From NCBI GenBank assembly GCA_902728285.1, contig CACVBU010001134.1, positions 1,221,731-1,285,730 on the forward strand: DNA of 64,000 nt, written 5' to 3'. The translations under genes were made by a program, and so were the position numbers. Positions 54,889-64,000 of this stretch are shown piece by piece. Positions within the stretch are counted from its first letter, which is position 1. Every line of letters begins with the position of its first letter. This DNA comes from Clytia hemisphaerica (taxonomy: Eukaryota > Cnidaria > Hydrozoa > Leptothecata > Clytiidae). A model generated the notes under the pieces. The model did no database searches. It saw only the letters and a list, made by a program, of their open reading frames with translations, and had not been told where the DNA came from.

Positions 54889-55263
54889 TGGTGCCCCCAT
54901 GGGGTGGGGGTACTTAGGCAAAAATGGATGCTGGGTATGTGCGAACGGTAAGGGTTGGTTTTTTTCACCCTTCAAATTCTCTCTGGGTGTCGGAAAAATC
55001 AGAAAGTTCTAAATTAGTCTCTCTAAGGGTCGGAAAATTCACGATTTTAGGAATTTTATTTTATTTTAAGTGAAAAATTATAAAAAAGTTTCTCTTAGGG
55101 CACCACTTTTTTCAAAAATGGAAGAAAATTTTTCAAAAAAGTCTCTCTAAAGGTCACCTTTTCAGCAAAATTCAGTCTCTCTAAGGGTGGGTTTTCGGAG
55201 GTCCCGTTCGCACATATCCCTCATCCGCCAATCCCTAGTACCCCCCCCTCCCGGGTTGGTGCC
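54889..55263. mobile_element. hAT-like G/C-tract MITE
   Basis: The element is about 54897-55255 with GTGGTGCC on the left and TTGGTGCC on the right as a 7-of-8 match duplication. GGGGGTACTTAGGCAAAAAT on the left, CCCTAGTACCCCCCCCTCCC on the right, and TCTCTCTAAGGGT repeats inside. Confidence 0.7.
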
Positions 55264-55862
55264 ACTCGTGAATCTTAAAGAATTACAAAATCCATTAAAT
55301 TTTGATCATTTAAACGTTTACATACGTCTTTTTGCCTCATCTTTGAAACCAAAAAGTTGTGGTGGGCGCGGGAATGAACGAACTTCTCGGCATTCATTTT
55401 CATGACGATGTAAAAAGCAATCTTTTGGGCCTTTACCGAAATCTAAACAATGGAGGTATCCAACTGTTTGACAAGCAAATATTTTCAAACGATCTGATGT
55501 CAACTTTCGAGTACCAAATATACGTTTGGTTTTAAACTTGATTTCCACCACTTGCGGTTCTAAACGTGAAAGATATTTTTAAAAAGATAAAAGATGGTTT
55601 GACATAATATTTGGTTCAAAAATTCCAATCCAAAAGGCAAGTTTTTTTTACCTCAATACCGCAAATATTTAGAATAACTTTAAAAACCTTGAAAGGAAAA
55701 TTTTTTAGATATCTTAAAATGTCATATCTTTAATTATCGTCCACCTCTAGGCAAAACGCACTGTCGAATATTTTTAGATATCCGATAGCAAAATATCTCT
55801 TCTGTAGCAGCGAGCATAAAGAAAATAGTTTTTGATCAAATAATTATTTAAATCTCACATAT
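55264..55862. other. intergenic, nothing recognised
   Basis: The minus frame 55318-55551 shows no family motif. Confidence 0.3.
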
Positions 55863-56237
55863 ATAAAAACTCCGGGGGGGGGGGGGTACTTAGGCAAAAA
55901 TAGGTGCTGGGTATGTGCGGACGGTAAGGGTCGGGTTTTTCACCTTTCAAAGTCTCTCTAAGGGTTACAAAAATCAGGAAATTTCAAAGTGGTCTCTCTA
56001 AGGGTGGGAAAAATCACGATTTTTAGAGAAAAATTTTGATTTTTAGAGAAAAAATTACAAAAAAGTCTCACTAAGGGTAGGAAATTTTTGAAAATCAGAG
56101 AAAATTTTTCGAAAAAGTCTCTCTAAGGGTCACTTTTTCACTAAAATTTGGTCTCTCTAAGGGTCGGTTTTCGGAGGTCCCGTCCACACATACCCCTCAT
56201 TCACCAACCCAAGTACCCCCCCCCCCGGGATAAAAAC
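55863..56237. mobile_element. hAT-like G/C-tract MITE with 8-bp TSD ATAAAAAC
   Basis: The element 55871-56229 (TCCGGGGGGG ... CCCCCCCCGGG) is flanked by exact ATAAAAAC at 55863-55870 and 56230-56237. GTACTTAGGCAAAAATAGGT and CAACCCAAGTACCCCC face each other; inside, AAGTCTCTCTAAGGGT repeats six times with variation. Confidence 0.85.
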
Positions 56238-56877
56238 AGATAAAAAAGAAGGTTCTTTTAAACAAAAGAGAAAGAAAATTCGAACGTTTTGTAATAAGAG
56301 AAAAAAACAATGAAATTGACATCTTTAAATAACATAATAAAACGTTCGAAAATGTCATAAAAAGAGAGAAAGACTGGAAAGACTGAATGCAAAATAGGGA
56401 AAAATTAAAATGCTTTTCTGCCAAATTTCAACATTCTACGTTGTCGGGGACAAAGTATTTAAATAACTATCCAAGAATTTGAATTGCCCAGTCAATCGTT
56501 TCTACCATTTATGGACATAAATAACCTAAACTTTTCAAAATTAAGAAGAGTCTCGGAAAAATTAGAGCTATCAATTAGTCCTTACCAACTATAAAAAAGC
56601 TATTAAGACTTTTATTTTTCACGCCTGATGTTCAATAACGTTATTGTGGGCGCGTTTACACTAAAAGTTTTCATTCATGGCTCCGAATGGGATTCTAGGT
56701 CCCCCCAACAAATTTAGGTCCCCCTAAGTTTTAGGTCCCCCAACTTTTCAGTAAGGTTCAGGTCCCAGTTGAAATCTAAAGGTTCAGGTCCCAGCAAAGA
56801 AAAATAATTCGGCACCAAATTATTTCGATTTCAATATGTTATATATTCAGAAGCAGCCACCGGGGCAAAAAGGCGAA
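56238..56877. other. intergenic with AGGTCCC repeats
   Basis: TTTAGGTCCCCC/TTCAGGTCCCAG words recur six times at 56695-56800 with irregular spacing. No gene. Confidence 0.45.
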
Positions 56878-57275
56878 ATAGCTGTTCCGATTTGCCAGCC
56901 AGGAGAATATTTCTAAAAAGTTGACATATTTAGCTTCTTCGGAACAGCTCCAAATTTCCAGCTGGAAAAGTAAATTTTCTCTAGAAAAAGTCCCACATTG
57001 CCCGGAACAGCTCTACAAAAGAACTTTTTGCTTTGTTCCTTAAAATAGCTGTTCCGATTTGCCAGGAGCAACTTTGTAATTCCACAGGAACAGCTCTCTA
57101 TTTCCAGCTGGAGATAAAAAGGAAACTATCTGTTCTAACGCCAGTGGGCAATCTTTTTATTTCAAGGGAACAGCTCTCTATTTCCAGCTGGAGATAAAAA
57201 AAAACATAGCTGTTCCGATTTGCCAGGAGCGATTAAGATACTTAATAGGAACAGCTCTGTATTTCCAGCTGGGAA
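56878..57275. repeat. tandem hairpin array of AGCTGTTCC ... GGAACAGCT
   Basis: AGCTGTTCCGATTTGCCAGG (56880, 57046, 57208) alternates with GGAACAGCTC ... ATTTCCAGCTGGA (56940, 57078, 57165, 57249). Each pair can fold, so the array is a row of hairpins with units of roughly 85-165 bases. Confidence 0.75.
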
Positions 57276-58549
57276 TTTGGACAACTTCGAGAGTTAATTT
57301 TCGCAGTCCGAGGTAAGGGGTAGTGATAGAAAAGACCTTTACATGTTTTTTTATAAGCATATTCGACTCATATATGGCAAAAATTTAAACACAAGCTAAA
57401 CATGACTTTGAGCCTTCATTTTCAGAATTTGTTTGTTTTTGGCAGGATTTTCGAAATTTCTCTAAAACTTTGCTTAGGATATAAGCATCCGTCAAAGCAT
57501 TTTCAGCGTTGTAAATCTCTCTATCTAAGCATTTCCGAGGCAGCTTTTGGGTTCATGTATTTTGAAACTTATTTTTCAGTAGAAATAATCGAATTATTAT
57601 CGGGAGGCATATCATTTATAGTTATAGAAAAAGAGGATAGATTCGCATTTTGCAGTATTCACTCTCGATGGAAAGAATTTGGTTACTTTACAGGGTATGA
57701 AAAAGGTACACATATTTCAAATGTATAGGCAGTACTGATTATGTACCAATAGAGACGAAAGATCTCCTAGTTGAATTTAGGTTGAAAGATAATCTTGTTT
57801 CTTCACATATATTTCCAATTTTGAAAAGAATTTAATTAAGTTAAAAACAATAAATTGAAAAAAATAATATATATTATGTAGAATATATAGAAACATGTAT
57901 CAAAGAGAAATTTTGATAATTATATATCATGTACTCGTACGGAATAAATAGTCCATGATAGCCAGTTAACTTAACTTGTAAAACGAGTTGTTTTTTGCGT
58001 TTCAAGGCAAAATGGTAATAAATCATAAATTTTTTAGGGGGGAGGGTATAAAATAAAAATACAGTGGCCACACCCCCTTGACAATAATGGGTTTCAAAGT
58101 TTTACTGAATTCAAAAGAAGGGGCGGCTTGTACAAAAAGAGGAGGTCAATTTTAAAGGGGAGAAAGTTTACTTGAAAGAGAAACATTCTTGACATATCAG
58201 GTTAGCTAAATGAACTGGATGCAATAGTTACTTCATCGTAAACGTTTAAGTTGGATTGTCTGACAATATATCATTTTAAAACATTGACTGTTCTAAAAAT
58301 TTCAAAAGCTGAATCATCCATAGCCATTACAATTGAAGTCTTGCGTTATGTTTTCTCCTGCAGCAGTCTTATCACTGAAAGCATCATTGGTATTTTGAAA
58401 TCTCATCCCATTTCACTTCATGCCCATCGTCCAGTTGATAGCTGTCATGAAAGAAGAAGTGTACGGATGAGAGGCAATCACTAGCGCGGTGTCATATGCG
58501 TGCTACTTAAAAATTACGTAAATATATTTTAATTTATATAGTACAGTAT
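57276..58549. other. intergenic, no supported gene
   Basis: The 108-codon plus frame at 57402-57728 has protein-like composition (FSVEIIELLSGGISFIVIEK) but no recognised domain, start context or splice sites. Confidence 0.35.
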
Positions 58550-59070
58550 AGTCGAACGTGCGCAACGCACTGGGCTCAACTTCAGTGGTTTCAAATCATT
58601 CATAGGCCCAATTGTAGAACCCCAGATATTCACCCAATGAACAAGTGTGCCAAATTTCAACCAAATCCGATCATTTTGGAGGCCTGTAGACTGCTCCAAA
58701 GCTTTAGCCTCGTTTTGGCAAAAAACTCATTCCCAGGCCCCAAAAATCTAAATTTTTGAAAAATGCAAAAAGCACCCCCAGATATTCACCCAAAGAACAA
58801 GTGTGCAAAATTTCAGCCAAATCGAACAATTTTTGAAGTCTCCAGGCTGCCCCAAAGTTTTAGCCTCGTTTTGGCGAAAAACTCATGCCTAGGCCCCAAA
58901 AATCAAAATTTTCAAAAAAAGAAAAAAACACCCCCAGATATTCACCAAAGGAACAAGTGTGCAAAATTTCAGCCAAATCCAAGCATTTTTGAAGTCTACA
59001 GGCTGCCCTAAAGTTTTTGTGACAGACAGACACACAGACAGACAGACATTGTCAGATTGTAGCTCAACTT
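58550..59070 (+). repeat. dispersed repeat with tandem units, second copy
   Basis: Same start (CGTGCGCAACGCACTGGGCT, AGGCCCAATTGTAG), same three internal units and same end (GTTTTTGTGACAGACAGACA) as 18485-19080. The terminal ACAGACAG microsatellite is longer here. Confidence 0.8.
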
Positions 59071-59091
59071 AGAACAGGAAACTATGACCCA

Positions 59092-59365
59092 TTACATTTT
59101 ATATCCATACAGAAGGGTAAACGAACTTTTCCCTGCGGCAATCTGAAAAAAAATTTCCAGAGGGTAGGGTTTAAGGAAAGTTAAGGGGCTAAAAGTTATC
59201 TTAAAACCCGTGCACACTCACTTAAAAGGTATGAAGAACTTTTTCCAAGTTTTTTTTTATAGTTTTGACATTTTCAAGGGGTATCTAGTATGTACCCATT
59301 ATTTAAACTAATTATTATTTTTTGCTTGAAAAGTTTTGTCCACCCCCTGTATGGATTTTAAATGT
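59092..59365. mobile_element. MITE with ACATTTTATATCCATACAG ends
   Basis: Left ACATTTTATATCCATACAGA pairs with right CTGTATGGATTTTAAATGT, with further GTAAACGAACTTTTC/GAAAAGTTTTGTCCAC pairing, arms about 38 bp. Confidence 0.7.
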
Positions 59366-61993
59366 CAGAACACCCAATAAATAGTAAACAAATTAGTGCA
59401 GTCAATTCAATTAAACTCTCAAATTCAAATGTTCAATAAAAACCATACCAATATCTGCATTTTGAAATCTTGGAGCTTTGAATTCATGTCCAGGTCAATT
59501 CTTTATAGCTGAAATAAAAAGATATATCAGATAAAGATATATTACTGTGTGTACATCTTAAATAGTATATTTTGCAAAAAGTGCCTCATATCTTTTCAAC
59601 AACTTCGATTGAAAGTAAAGGTATTCATTACATGTACAAACCTAAAGATCACTACTTTATGAATAGTATGACTTACTCTTTTCATCCCCTAACTAGAACA
59701 AAAAGGTTTCATCTCCAAAGAAGTGTTAAGTGCAATGCCAAAGTGTTACTTTCTGCTTGACACATTTAAAACCTTATTATTGATGTCAAAAAGACTATCA
59801 TGACCATTACGTCAAAAGATACCGGCTAACTTTATTGGGAAGGAACTTTGGTTTTTAATGTGGCTAAAATGTGTACCCGTATCGATTCATTTAATGATCC
59901 CCTTTGTAATCTAGCATAAACCATCTCAAAGGGAAAGTATTGTTGCTCGCAAAAACGCCTTTGAAGAAGGAGCGCGTCACAACATGTCAATCCCGAGAGA
60001 CAATTTCATTTTAGAGAAAATGACAAGATATAGGTAACTCGCAAAAACGTCTGTCACATTGCTGTTTATCTTAAAATGTATATATATATAAATGGTAAAA
60101 TTAGCAATAATATGAAATATAAAAATATATTATATTCTGATCAAAAAAAGGTAACTAAGTTCAGCATAGTTCGAGAAGCGCGTCATCACCCATAATCTTG
60201 TATCCAAACCCCCTCGTTTTTTAGACATATGAATCTTTTGGATCATTTGATTTAAAAAAGTACCAAGCCTTCCCAAAGTTATCCAAAAACATAGAAAATA
60301 TCTTAAGTCTCAGAATACAGCCAGACAGCAGTATCATCATTTTAATTATATTCTATTTGTGTTTTAACGTTAACAATTATTTTAGTTATTTATTTTATCT
60401 TTAAAGTATTTCACCCCTTTGTCAAGGGTTTCAGATGAACCAGTAATGAATAAGTCTCAGATAAACAATTTGAGGAAGTCATAAATGATCTAATTGATCA
60501 TAAATATCAGAATCAATAATCCAGGATACTGATGCAAAATCAATTGTTATTGATGAGGTATGAATTACTATCGACTACCTTTCGGAATTGGTTCTGACGA
60601 TTAACAATCGATCATTATCAATTAACTTCCAGTGTATCGATGGTAATTGACTTTTCATTAATTTTTATCGATTTGTCATCAATCATCCATTGATTATTGA
60701 TTTTGGTTTTCAATGTCACATACTGTGACACAAGCACCATGGCAACACGATCCAAATTTAATAAAAATCTGCTCAGATGTTACCAAAGATTACTTGTTAA
60801 TTCCCAGAAAATACAGTTTGTCATCAAGAAAAGTTTCTTGATTGACAAACACAATAATGAACTCTTAATATACGACACACACGTACAGCTACTTAGCTGT
60901 GAAACTCACACAAAAATTTTAAAATAAAATCTTCAAAGTCCAAAAGGTTGATTAAAATTTTTACATTGAACTTTTACTAATCCAAAAAAAGTGTAATAAT
61001 ACCATAATATTAAAAAATGTTTTAATCATTGGCACAAGAAATTATGTAAAAATCACATGGACCAGACTCTCACTAAATACAATCGACAGCTTTCTTTCAC
61101 TTAATAACCAACCGAAAACCAATTGATGGATTGGATATCAATCGACTTTGATACTCCAATTGGATTAATTTTCATGAGGATTAAATTTTGCTTCTTTTGA
61201 TTGTGGTAAACATGTTTAAAGTGGTCCTTTGACATTTTTTGAAATTTAAGGTGGCGGTCTACTACCAAATTTAAAATCATCGAAAAAATAATTGAATTTC
61301 GATTTTTGGGTATTTTTAGATCCATTAGTCTTTCTGAACATCCCCTGAAAATTTCAGAGTGATACCTTTATCATTCAGGCTGCGGTGAGCATTTTTTTCC
61401 TGCTTGGTGCTTAAATCCCCCTAGCAACAGAAAAAAATCTCCTTTTGGTGGAAATGATTTATTTAAATCAAGAATACTCTACAGAAGCTAGAAAATTGCT
61501 GTACTTTGGTTGTATGTGGTTATGTTTGATTTCTGTTTTGCGCATTGGGCTGGATGTGTGCTTTTAGTAGCTGACATAATGGTTTGTAGCAGATATAAAT
61601 CCAAGCACAACATGATGTAACAAAGATGGAAATGTGAATTATACAGAATTATAATGAACCTTAGGTCAAGTCAGCTCATTGTCAATTCAAGTCTATATGA
61701 ATGAAAATATGCACCAGAAAGGTTTTTATGGCTACAGAGTCATCCTGGACTATCAATGAACAATTTGTCACAGTTTTGTGGCAGTTTTCACCCAAATTTT
61801 ATGTTTTCGCAAGATCACAAAATTTGCTTTGTTTACTGACTTAAGCGCAACACGTTTTTGTTGATTTTTGTACTGTGGCTGAAGAGGACCTTTTAGTTTG
61901 TATTTCGTTTGCGTTGTATCGCACCGTTCAGCCTTTTAACACGCAGCTACATTTTTCTCAGGTTTGCATGTACCTTGTCAGGAATATCTCAGG
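59366..61993. other. 2.6 kb intergenic, no gene supported
   Basis: AT-rich with many ATCGATT/AATCGAT words at 60590-60690. No ORF carries a recognised motif. Confidence 0.35.
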
Positions 61994-62149
61994 ATCAGAT
62001 AACGGTTACTGTAAAACGCAGGTCACAGGTCACAGGTCGCAGGTCACAGGTCAACAAAGTGCAGACCGGAAAAAAAATAAGATCATAACATATATATAAC
62101 ATAACATCAATACATAGCGCATTAAATTACAAAAAAGTAATACATGCTA

Positions 62150-62770
62150 TTTAGATATTATAAAATGACAATTGAATAGAGTAACAACCTATTTTGACAT
62201 AGTGACACTTACTTACAAAAATAATGACAAAATCATAAAATATGATGCCTAGCAAGACAAAAGCACGAAAAATATTTATTATACAAAATGTGATGTGGAT
62301 GGTGTGAATGGATATAAAATGGCACCAAACAGAAGCTTGCAAGGACCCTAAGAGAGTGGTTTTAGAAGGATGGAACTAATTAATTATTCAGTTGTTATTT
62401 TTAGTGTCTTAATGACAATTTTGACAAAAATATTAACAGAATCATAAAATATGATGCAAGAACAGACAAAAAAACGAAAAATATTTATAATACAGAATGT
62501 GATGTAGATAGTGTGAATGGATATAAAACGGCACCAATCAGAAGCTTGTGAGGTCCCTAAGAGAGTGGTTTTAGAAGGATGAAACTAATTAATTATTCAA
62601 TTGTCATTAATGACTTAATGACAATTTTTGACAAAAATATTGACAGAATTACAAAATATCATGTCTTACAAGAGAAAAACACCAAAAATATTCAGCATGC
62701 CGAATGCGATGATAACAATATGGCTGGATATGAAATTACACCAATCAGAAGCTCGTCAGTTCTCTGAGAA
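62150..62770 (+). repeat. three tandem modules of about 210 bp (C1-C3)
   Basis: C1 (62190-62350) reads IIKYDA, then KNIYYTKCDVDGVNGYK with one internal stop. C2 (62403-62552) is open: FDKNINRIIKYDARTDKKTK, then NIYNTECDVDSVNGYKTAPI. C3 (62579-62767) is open: DKNIDRITKYHVLQEKNTKN, then QHAECDDNNMAGYEITPIRS. Alignment of the three gives the same motif order as the modules at 34 and 52 kb. Confidence 0.75.
62579..62767 (+). other. module copy C3, 62-codon frame
   Basis: The open frame begins MKLINYSIVINDLMTIF and carries the family pattern (KN-x-D, KY, KN, ECD, GYE). It is the most complete open copy in element C. Expression is unknown. Confidence 0.4.
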
Positions 62771-62850
62771 GGTAGTTTTAGAGCGATTTGTTTTATTATA
62801 TGTAACCATCATATTAGTGGGGTTGTCTAGCATAATTTAAGGGAAAAAAA

Positions 62851-63454
62851 TAAGATCCAGCTGAAACTTTCTCCAGACCTTCTCTATAGGATGGTTATGC
62901 CTCAGGAAAAATTCCCCTAAAATCCCACTGGTGGAACATCCTTTTTTTGGGACATTTCTTTTTTCCCCAGGCAAAACCCTAAGGGCAAATTTTTTTGAAA
63001 ATTTCAAACTCATTTTCAGACATTATCAAGTATACCATTCGAAAGCTCTCGAAAAACTATATAGAAGACTTTTAAACGGGTATAGCCGATTTCATTACCT
63101 AAGTCAAGATAATTCACGCAGAAGATGCTATATATGGTCAATTTTAGACCAAAATAACCAAAATGTGATGAAAAGTGGAACTTGCGCATGAAATATCTCG
63201 AGTTAGCTAAGGAAATCGGCTATACCCGTTTAAAAGTCTTCTATATAGTTTTTCGAGAGCTTTCGAATGGTATACTTGATAATGTCTAAAAATGAGTTTG
63301 AAATTTTCAAAAAATTTCGCCCTTAGGGTTTTGCCTGGGGAAAAAAGAAATGTCCCAAAAAAAGGATGTTCCACCAGTGGGATTTTAGGGGAATTTTTCC
63401 TGAGGCATAACCATCCTATAGAGAAGGTCTGGAGAAAGTTTCAGCTGGATCTTA
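62851..63454. repeat. near-perfect palindrome, arms about 250 bp
   Basis: TAAGATCCAGCTGAAACTTT ... CGGGTATAGCCGATTTC returns as GAAATCGGCTATACCCG ... AAAGTTTCAGCTGGATCTTA with almost no differences; the loop is about 100 bases. High arm identity suggests recent origin or gene conversion. Confidence 0.9.
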
Positions 63455-64000
63455 TTCTTTTCCTACAAACAGCCTGTATTTTTGTAACACGACCACACTA
63501 TATAACATTACAAACATTACAATATGTAATATACATGTTATACGTATAATATGGTTTCAAATATTTTCTGGTCTGCGTTATACACGGCGCAAACTGCGAA
63601 AGATCGATAAAAGCACATGGTTAAATTTTGATGTTTGAAATGGTTTTATATGGATGAAATTGCTTGAGAATTATGTTTTCGATAATTCTTTGTGTTTTCC
63701 AAACATTTTCCTCTGCAATGACATTGATTAGAGTTAACCTGTCATCACTGACCTGTGACCTGTGACCTGTAACCTGTGACCTGTGACCTGCGTTTTACAC
63801 TAACCGATCAGATAAAGACTTTGACTTGAAATTTTCAGGGAAATTGTTGTTTGGCATGCAATGAATTGATTAGATTTTTTAAAAACTGGTTCCCTGACAT
63901 AAAATCTCAAAAATCAATTTTTTAGGATTCAGACCCTCAAAAATATCATTCTGCAAACTTTAGAAAAATTAGTCATTTAAAAAAGGAATTAACTTCAATA

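Larger units (their letters stand above)
61994..63815. mobile_element. 9-bp-TSD element C with tandem ORF modules and a large palindrome
   Basis: The element 62003-63806 is flanked by exact ATCAGATAA (61994-62002, 63807-63815). The TIRs read CGGTTACTGTAAAACGCAGG and, reversed from the right, CGGTTAGTGTAAAACGCAGG, followed by about five TCACAGG units on each side. Inside are three modules on the plus strand (62150-62770) and a palindrome (62851-63454). The TIR core TGTAAAAC is shared with element B. No transposase. Confidence 0.85.

Noticed and set aside
57402..57728. 108-codon plus frame as a gene
   Set aside because: No recognised domain, splice sites or conserved partner; listed only as unannotated sequence.
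1..64000. Bacterial or viral origin of the window
   Set aside because: Spliced genes, LINEs, SINEs and TA/TTAA-type MITEs throughout indicate animal nuclear DNA; no viral gene was seen.

Overview
The window is nuclear DNA of an invertebrate animal, most likely a cnidarian or another early-branching metazoan. It is AT-rich, has long introns with GT/AG junctions, and is crowded with short non-autonomous transposons and decayed non-LTR retrotransposons. The lineage call is an inference from a perforin-like protein with a thrombospondin type 1 repeat, a Tbx1/10-type T-box gene, and repeat style. No prokaryotic gene, CRISPR array or functional tRNA/rRNA gene was seen.

Two host genes are supported, both on the plus strand. 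(1) A secreted MACPF (membrane attack complex/perforin) protein: six coding exons, 19968-29746, every splice phase consistent, 605 codons. Order: signal peptide, MACPF, cysteine-rich EGF-like module, TSP1 module, C-terminal domain of unknown family. A TATA box near 17622 and two possible non-coding exons may be its 5' end. (2) A T-box transcription factor closest to Tbx1/10: eight coding exons, 43880-49428, 436 codons, with an eh1-like N-terminal motif and a complete DNA-binding domain.

Layout: 0.65-2.35 kb, plus-strand LINE remnant; 3-8 kb, degenerate repeats hit by several MITEs; 8.1-12.5 kb, minus-strand CR1-like LINE remnant; 12.7-19.1 kb, foldbacks, a piggyBac-type MITE and a tandem-unit repeat; 19.2-29.8 kb, MACPF gene with introns full of insertions, including an intact ORF1-only LINE; 30-43.6 kb, intergenic, with a 2.8-kb giant foldback; 43.8-49.4 kb, T-box gene; 49.4-64 kb, intergenic MITEs.

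The most unusual signal is a set of three elements (34257-35083, 52083-53635, 62003-63806). Each has perfect 9-bp target-site duplications and terminal inverted repeats filled with its own short tandem repeat. All three carry 2-3 copies of the same roughly 205-211-bp internal module, and several copies can be read as related small proteins (pattern CDA-x(4)-GYE). Other notable items are half-LINEs (ORF1 only), a foldback family sharing a TA-G/T-ACCTTATCGG end, a tRNA-derived SINE present once in an intron of each gene, and hAT-like MITEs with long G/C-tract ends.
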